NCBI RefSeq assembly: GCF_019933235.1
Contig: NZ_CP082945.1
Coordinates: 5,245,501 to 5,309,500, forward strand
Length of the DNA stretch: 64,000 bases
DNA from: Streptomyces angustmyceticus
Lineage (GTDB): Bacteria; Actinomycetota; Actinomycetes; Streptomycetales; Streptomycetaceae
Direction of reading: 5' to 3'
This document shows positions 59,972-64,000 of the stretch, one piece after another. The notes beneath the pieces were generated by a model. That model saw only the letters and a list, made by a program, of their open reading frames with translations, ran no database searches and was not told where the DNA came from. The translations under genes and the position numbers were made by a program. Position 1 is the first letter of the stretch. Each line of letters starts with the position of its first letter.

Positions 59972-60828
59972 CCGCACAGGACACCGCGCGGGCGCCGGGG
60001 TACCGCCCGCGCCGCACCCTCCCGCTGCGCGTCGAGGCCCGCCGCCAGCTGCGGCGCCGCCGCACCCTGGTGATCGCCGCGACCCTGGCGCTGCTGCCGT
60101 TGGTGCTGGTCGCCGCGTTCGAGCTGGGCGGCGGCCCGCACGGGCGCGGCAACGGCCGGGTCACCCTGATGGACGCCGCGACCGCCTCCGGCGGGAACTT
60201 CGCCGCCACCGCCCTGTTCGTCTCCGCGGGCTTCGTGCTGGTGGTGCCGGTGGCCCTGTTCTGCGGTGACACGGTCGCGTCCGAGGCGAGCTGGTCCTCG
60301 CTGCGGTACCTGCTGGCCGCGCCGGTCCTGCGGGCCCGGCTGCTGCTGAGCAAGCTCACCGTCGGGCTGCTGTTCAGCGCCGCGGCGATGGTGCTGCTGC
60401 CGCTGGTGGCGCTGGGCGCGGGCACCGCGGCGTACGGCTGGGGCCCGCTGCAACTGCCCACCGGCGGCGCGCTGTCCGCGCAGGCGGCGCTGCCGCGGCT
60501 GGCGGTCGTGGTCGGCTACCTCTTCGTGAGCCAGCTGGTCACCGCGGCCCTGGCGTTCTGGCTGTCGACGGTGACCGACGCGCCGCTGGGCGCGGTCGGC
60601 GGCGCCGTCGGGCTGACCATCGTCGGCAACGTCCTCGACCAGGTCACCGCGCTCGGCACCTGGCGCGAGGTGCTGCCCGCCCACTGGCAGTACGCCTGGG
60701 TGGACGCCCTGCAGCCGCGGATGGAGTGGGCCGGGATGGTGCAGGGGGCGGCGGTGTCGGTGTCGTACGCGCTGGTGCTGTGCGCGCTGGCGTTCCGGGG
60801 GTTCGCGCGCAAGGACGTGGTGTCCTGA
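59968..60828 (+). CDS. ABC-2 type permease partner
   Basis: 286 residues. A basic cytoplasmic N-terminus (VEARRQLRRRRT) is followed by about six helices: LVIAATLALLPLVLVAAF, LFVSAGFVLVVPVALF, VGLLFSAAAMVLLPLVALG, LAVVVGYLFVSQLVTAALAFWL, VGGAVGLTIVGNVL and SVSYALVLCALAFRG. GDTVASEASWSSLRYLLAAPVLRARLLLSKL is the ABC-2 signature region. ATG 59968 overlaps the S15-ABC stop, with GGAGGGG upstream. The two form an exporter or transporter of unknown substrate. Confidence 0.88.
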   Translation: MTAQDTARAPGYRPRRTLPLRVEARRQLRRRRTLVIAATLALLPLVLVAAFELGGGPHGRGNGRVTLMDAATASGGNFAATALFVSAGFVLVVPVALFCGDTVASEASWSSLRYLLAAPVLRARLLLSKLTVGLLFSAAAMVLLPLVALGAGTAAYGWGPLQLPTGGALSAQAALPRLAVVVGYLFVSQLVTAALAFWLSTVTDAPLGAVGGAVGLTIVGNVLDQVTALGTWREVLPAHWQYAWVDALQPRMEWAGMVQGAAVSVSYALVLCALAFRGFARKDVVS

Positions 60829-60863
60829 CGGGCCGGCGCGGTGCCGGGCCGTGGTCCGGTGGT

Positions 60864-60896
60864 GCCCCGGCCCGGCCGCGGTGGCCGGCCCGGGGC
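60864..60896. terminator. Bidirectional hairpin between permease and esterase genes
   Basis: GCCCCGGCCCGGCC (60864-60877) pairs with GGCCGGCCCGGGGC (60883-60896) with one mismatch, loop of 5. It lies between convergent genes. Confidence 0.55.
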
Positions 60897-60903
60897 CCGG
60901 CGG

Positions 60904-61923
60904 TCAGGCGGTCGGCCCCTGCATGCGGGCGCTGACCCACCGCATCGTGCCCTCGCCCAGGCCCTGCACATAGGTCGCCGCGCTGTGCGTGCCGTCCGGG
61001 ACGACCTGCAGCCGGGTGTGCACGGGGCCGTGCCCGTAGCGGGCGATGAAGTTCCGTACCTTCGGCAGCACGGTGTTCTCCCGGGAGCCGTCCTGGAAGG
61101 CGAGGTAGACCGGCGGTCCGCCGCGGGCGATCAGCCGGCGGGCGAGCACCTCGGGGTTGTTCTCCCGCTCCTGGCGGGCGTGGCCGTTCCACAGCGGTGA
61201 GTCGGGCACGATGTCGGGCCCGTTGGGGATCGCCACCTTGAACGCGTCCGGGTGCTGGAGGACGTTCTTCAGGGCCGCGAAGCCGCCCGAGGAGGAGCCC
61301 ATGATGGCCCAGGCGTCCCGGGTCCTGAGGGTGCGGAAGTTCTGCCGTACGAGGTCGGGCACGTCCTGGCTGAGCCAGGTGCCGATCTTGGGCCGGCCCG
61401 GTATGTCGCTGCCGTCGTAGTACTGCTTGTCGTCGGGGTTGAGCACCGGCATGACGACGATGAACGGCAGGCTGCTGCCGTCCCGCGACCACTGGGCGAG
61501 GTTCTCCTCCAGCTTGAGGTCGGAGCCTGTCCAGTAGTTGACGGGGAAGCCGTACGAGCCGGGCAGCGCCTCCATCACCGGGAAGCCCTTGTGGGCGTTG
61601 CGCTTCTCGTAGTACTCCGGCGGCGCCCACACCCACACCTTGCCGGTGAAGCCCGACTTCGGGCCGTGCAGGGTGGTCACGCCGATCGGGGTGTCGCGGC
61701 CGGCCCCGCCGACCCGGCTCTCCTCGGTGAAGCTGATGGGGTGGGTGGGCCACTGCACCAGCGACCGCTTCCCCGGGGGCACGGCATGCAGGGCGGCGCC
61801 CGCCCGGGGGCCGCCGAACCGTACGGGGGAGGCCGGGGAGGCGCCGGTGCCGCAGCCGGCCGTACAGGCGAGGACGGTCAGGGCGATCAGCGCGATCACC
61901 GGACGGAACAGGGCTTTGCGCAC
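60904..61923 (-). CDS. Esterase-family alpha/beta hydrolase, probable lipoprotein
   Basis: 339 residues from GTG 61923 with GGAGAAGG upstream. The N-terminus VRKALFRPVIALIALTVLACTAGCG looks like a lipoprotein signal (Cys near residue 20 or 24). The rest resembles mycolyltransferase/esterase-D-like proteins: VWVWAPPEYYEKRNAHKGFPVMEALPGS, DAWAIMGSSSGGFAALKNVL (nucleophile Ser), FQDGSREN (Asp region) and VVPDGTHSAATYVQGL (His). It would be a membrane-anchored surface esterase or antigen-85-like acyltransferase; the substrate is unknown. A longer frame to 62079 lacks a signal and is not preferred. Confidence 0.85.
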   Translation of the reverse strand: MRKALFRPVIALIALTVLACTAGCGTGASPASPVRFGGPRAGAALHAVPPGKRSLVQWPTHPISFTEESRVGGAGRDTPIGVTTLHGPKSGFTGKVWVWAPPEYYEKRNAHKGFPVMEALPGSYGFPVNYWTGSDLKLEENLAQWSRDGSSLPFIVVMPVLNPDDKQYYDGSDIPGRPKIGTWLSQDVPDLVRQNFRTLRTRDAWAIMGSSSGGFAALKNVLQHPDAFKVAIPNGPDIVPDSPLWNGHARQERENNPEVLARRLIARGGPPVYLAFQDGSRENTVLPKVRNFIARYGHGPVHTRLQVVPDGTHSAATYVQGLGEGTMRWVSARMQGPTA

Positions 61924-62176
61924 GGGGCCTTCTCCTTGCCGAAACCCGGGAGCACTCCCGGCTGACCGGCTAGAGGGCGCCATGGCGGGCGGCGGTTTCC
62001 GTCCGGGGGTGTCGCCTTGGTCGCACCGCCGCGCGGAATCCCGGCATCCCCTTCGTGACCTGGGGTGCTTTACGTCCACGGGAAGGGGGGTTTACCAGGA
62101 TTTTCCCGGTGGCGGGGCGGCGGGGCGCGCCCGGACGCCGTGCCCGCGGCGGTCCGGAACGTCCCTGCCCGGCCCG

Positions 62177-62182
62177 TATCCT
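62177..62182 (+). promoter_or_regulatory. Candidate -10 box, leaderless FUSC gene
   Basis: TATCCT lies 6 bases before ATG 62189, with no ribosome-binding site. The lack of a -35 is noted. Confidence 0.4.
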
Positions 62183-62188
62183 CTCGCT

Positions 62189-64000
62189 ATGACCTGGTCG
62201 CGCGCGCTCAAGGAAGCCGCTCGCTCGGGGGTGACCATCGAGCGGACCAAGCTCACCCCGCTGATCGCCCTCCGCGGCACGGCCGGCGTCGCCCTCGTCA
62301 TCGGCCTGTGCCTGTGGCGCGGCGACCCGTCCCTCGCGGTCTCCTCCGCCTTCGGCGCGTTCTCCTCGGGCATCGTCACCTTCCAGCGCAGCATGCGGCC
62401 GCGCCCGGTGCTCGCCCTGGCCGTCGCCGGCGCGCTGGCGGTCTCCACCTTCCTCGGCTATCTGGCCGCCGCCCACCTCGTCGCCTTCGTCCTGCTGCTG
62501 GCCGGCTGGACCCTGCTGGCCGGGATGGCCTGGGCGATCGGCCCGGTCGCCGGGCTGATCGGCACCCAGACCGTGGCGATCATGCTGGTCACCGTCACCC
62601 TGCCGACGTCCGTCCTCGGCGCGCTGGCACACGCCGCCCTGATCTTCTTCGGCGGCCTCGTCCAGGCCACGCTCATCGTGCTCCTCCCGGTCCGCCCCTG
62701 GGGCACCCAGCGCGACGCGCTCGCCGACGCGCTCGCCGACGAGGCGGACTACGCCCGGCGGCTGCGGCACGACCCGGTCGCCCCGTTCGACCCCTCTCCC
62801 CTGATGGACGCCCGCCTCGCCTCCGCCGTGACCCCCCGTCAGGCCCGGCGCCGCCCCGTCCAGCTGCACGGCCCCCGGGGGCTCGCCGAACGCGTCCGGC
62901 CGGTCCTCGCCTCCCTCGCCGACCCGGTCGTCGGCGCCCCGCTGGAAGGGCCCGAACGCGACCGGGCCCGCGACCTGCTGGGCGCCGCGGCCACCGTCCT
63001 GGACGCCGTCGCCCACGCCGTACGGCACGCCCGGCCGGTCCGGCTGCCCCCCGAGGCGATGGCCACCCTCGAAGTCCCCGCCACCGGCCCGATGCTGCAC
63101 GGGGCGGCCCGGCGCTCCGCCTACCGGCTGATCTCGCTCCTCGCCGACGCCGTCGAGCTCACCGACGAGCCGGTCCGGGCCACCCGCCCCACCACCGAGG
63201 CCGAGCGCGGCCATCTGCTGCGCCCCAGCGTGCCCCGGCTGGTGCCGGGCGCGCTGCGCTCGCTGCACCGCGAGGCCCGCTGGTCCTCGCACGTCCTCCG
63301 GCACGCCCTGCGGGTCTCCGCGGTCGCCTGCGCCGGCTATCTGCTGGGCACCGTCCTGCCGTTCGGCCACGGCTACTGGGCGCCGCTGGCCTCCGTCGTG
63401 GTGATGCGCCCCGACTTCGCCCAGACCTACTCCCGCGGCATCGCCCGCTTCCTCGGCACTCTCGTCGGCGTCACCGTCGCGGGCGCGCTGATGGCCCTGG
63501 CGCACCCGGGCACCTACGTCAGCGCCGGGCTCGCCGTGGTCTGCGCGGGGCTGATGTACCTGCTGATGCGCACCGGCTTCTCGGTGACCTCGGCGTGCGT
63601 GGCGGCCTACGTCGTCTTCCTGCTCGGCATCGCCGGCGCGGGCTGGGAGCAGACCGTCCAGGAACGCCTGGTGCTCACCCTCCTCGGCGGGCTGCTCGCG
63701 ATGCTGTCGTACGCGCTGTTCCCCGCCTGGGAGACCCCCAAGCTCCGCGACCGGCTCGCCGAGTGGCTGGCGGCCAACGGGCAGTACGCGCTGGCCGTGT
63801 TCGACCTGTACGCGCAGCCCGCCGAGCGCCGCCCCCGGCAGGTCCGCGACGCCCTGCTGGACTCCCGCGCGGCCCGTGCCGCCTGGGAGGAGAGCGAGGC
63901 CCGCGCCGAGAAGGAACCGGTGCGCCACCGCGGCCTGTCGCTCGCCTCGGCGAACGCGGCCAGTACCGCGCTCGCCACGATGGGCCGGGTCACGATGATC
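62189..64000 (+). CDS. FUSC family membrane protein, 5' part (runs off the window)
   Basis: The frame is open from ATG 62189 to the end of the window: 604 residues visible, no stop. Two sets of transmembrane helices surround a central soluble part of about 200 residues. Set one starts LTPLIALRGTAGVALVIGLCLW and includes LVAFVLLLAGWTLLAGMAWAIGPVAGLIG. Set two includes HALRVSAVACAGYLLGTVLPFGHGYWAPLASVVVMRPDFAQTYSRGIARFLGTLVGV, the FUSC (fusaric acid resistance/aromatic acid exporter) signature with conserved GHGYWAPL and R-P-D. It probably exports aromatic or acidic compounds. It is probably leaderless. Confidence 0.85.
   Translation, partial: MTWSRALKEAARSGVTIERTKLTPLIALRGTAGVALVIGLCLWRGDPSLAVSSAFGAFSSGIVTFQRSMRPRPVLALAVAGALAVSTFLGYLAAAHLVAFVLLLAGWTLLAGMAWAIGPVAGLIGTQTVAIMLVTVTLPTSVLGALAHAALIFFGGLVQATLIVLLPVRPWGTQRDALADALADEADYARRLRHDPVAPFDPSPLMDARLASAVTPRQARRRPVQLHGPRGLAERVRPVLASLADPVVGAPLEGPERDRARDLLGAAATVLDAVAHAVRHARPVRLPPEAMATLEVPATGPMLHGAARRSAYRLISLLADAVELTDEPVRATRPTTEAERGHLLRPSVPRLVPGALRSLHREARWSSHVLRHALRVSAVACAGYLLGTVLPFGHGYWAPLASVVVMRPDFAQTYSRGIARFLGTLVGVTVAGALMALAHPGTYVSAGLAVVCAGLMYLLMRTGFSVTSACVAAYVVFLLGIAGAGWEQTVQERLVLTLLGGLLAMLSYALFPAWETPKLRDRLAEWLAANGQYALAVFDLYAQPAERRPRQVRDALLDSRAARAAWEESEARAEKEPVRHRGLSLASANAASTALATMGRVTMI

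Noticed and set aside
56534..59977. Long minus-strand open frame opposite the S15-ABC gene
   Set aside because: Mirror frame of a gene with intact serine hydrolase and ABC motifs.

Overview
The window is high-GC DNA with the codon use, Shine-Dalgarno sites and gene families of Streptomyces: a bldA-type TTA-containing regulator, PucR, YhgE/Pip, S37 protease and FUSC proteins, and many GTG starts and GTGA/ATGA stop-start overlaps. From memory, the agmatinase-type gene and the citrate synthase gene resemble the S. coelicolor chromosomal stretch between citA (SCO2736) and speB (SCO2770). The window may therefore be core chromosome with accessory insertions. No tRNA, rRNA, CRISPR array, IS element or replication origin was seen.

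Layout. 1-1483: end of an acyl-CoA dehydrogenase gene and a TesB-type thioesterase (fatty acid metabolism). 1590-6647: accessory-looking block. A leftward operon encodes two small proteins, two proteins of unknown family, an atypical kinase and a GNAT acetyltransferase. It faces a rightward XRE/TPR regulator with two TTA codons, followed by a second GNAT gene. 6693-14180: conserved 'phosphatase', agmatinase-family ureohydrolase, PucR regulator, sodium:solute symporter and ThDP-dependent decarboxylase/synthase-type enzyme, plausibly a guanidino-compound catabolic module. 14203-17823: TetR, YhgE/Pip membrane protein and a degenerate ABC ATPase, with a TetR-like operator. 18079-28722: secreted GH65 enzyme, fused heterodimer-type ABC exporter, secreted S37 tripeptidyl aminopeptidase and Tat-exported GH3 N-acetylglucosaminidase. 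28885-34537: sugar isomerase, a MarR-GNAT fusion, and a translationally coupled oxidoreductase / DUF993 / isomerase operon. 34858-40473: RecD2-like helicase, citrate synthase, a structured non-coding gap, copper chaperone with CsoR-type operator, DedA protein and a GNAT remnant.

40508-44873: Gfo/Idh/MocA oxidoreductase divergent from a LacI regulator with two matching operators, a ketopantoate-reductase-like protein, a small MerR-type HTH protein and a secreted peptidoglycan-binding protein. 45027-55762: a complete myo-inositol catabolic locus. Leftward genes are the sugar porter, iolG and iolE; rightward genes are iolC, an aldolase, iolB, iolD and mmsA/iolA. iolE and iolC share a 23-bp promoter element. 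55926-64000: proline-tailed membrane protein, a fusion of an S15-type peptidase with an ABC ATPase plus its permease, a lipoprotein esterase, and a FUSC-family membrane protein that runs off the end.

Several genes (XRE, agmatinase-type, recD2-like, lacI, S15-ABC, FUSC) have a -10-like hexamer 6-8 nt before the start codon and no clear ribosome-binding site, so leaderless transcripts are likely. The least understood parts are the 1590-4489 operon, the oxidoreductase/DUF993/isomerase operon, the degenerate ABC/YhgE pair and the S15-ABC fusion.
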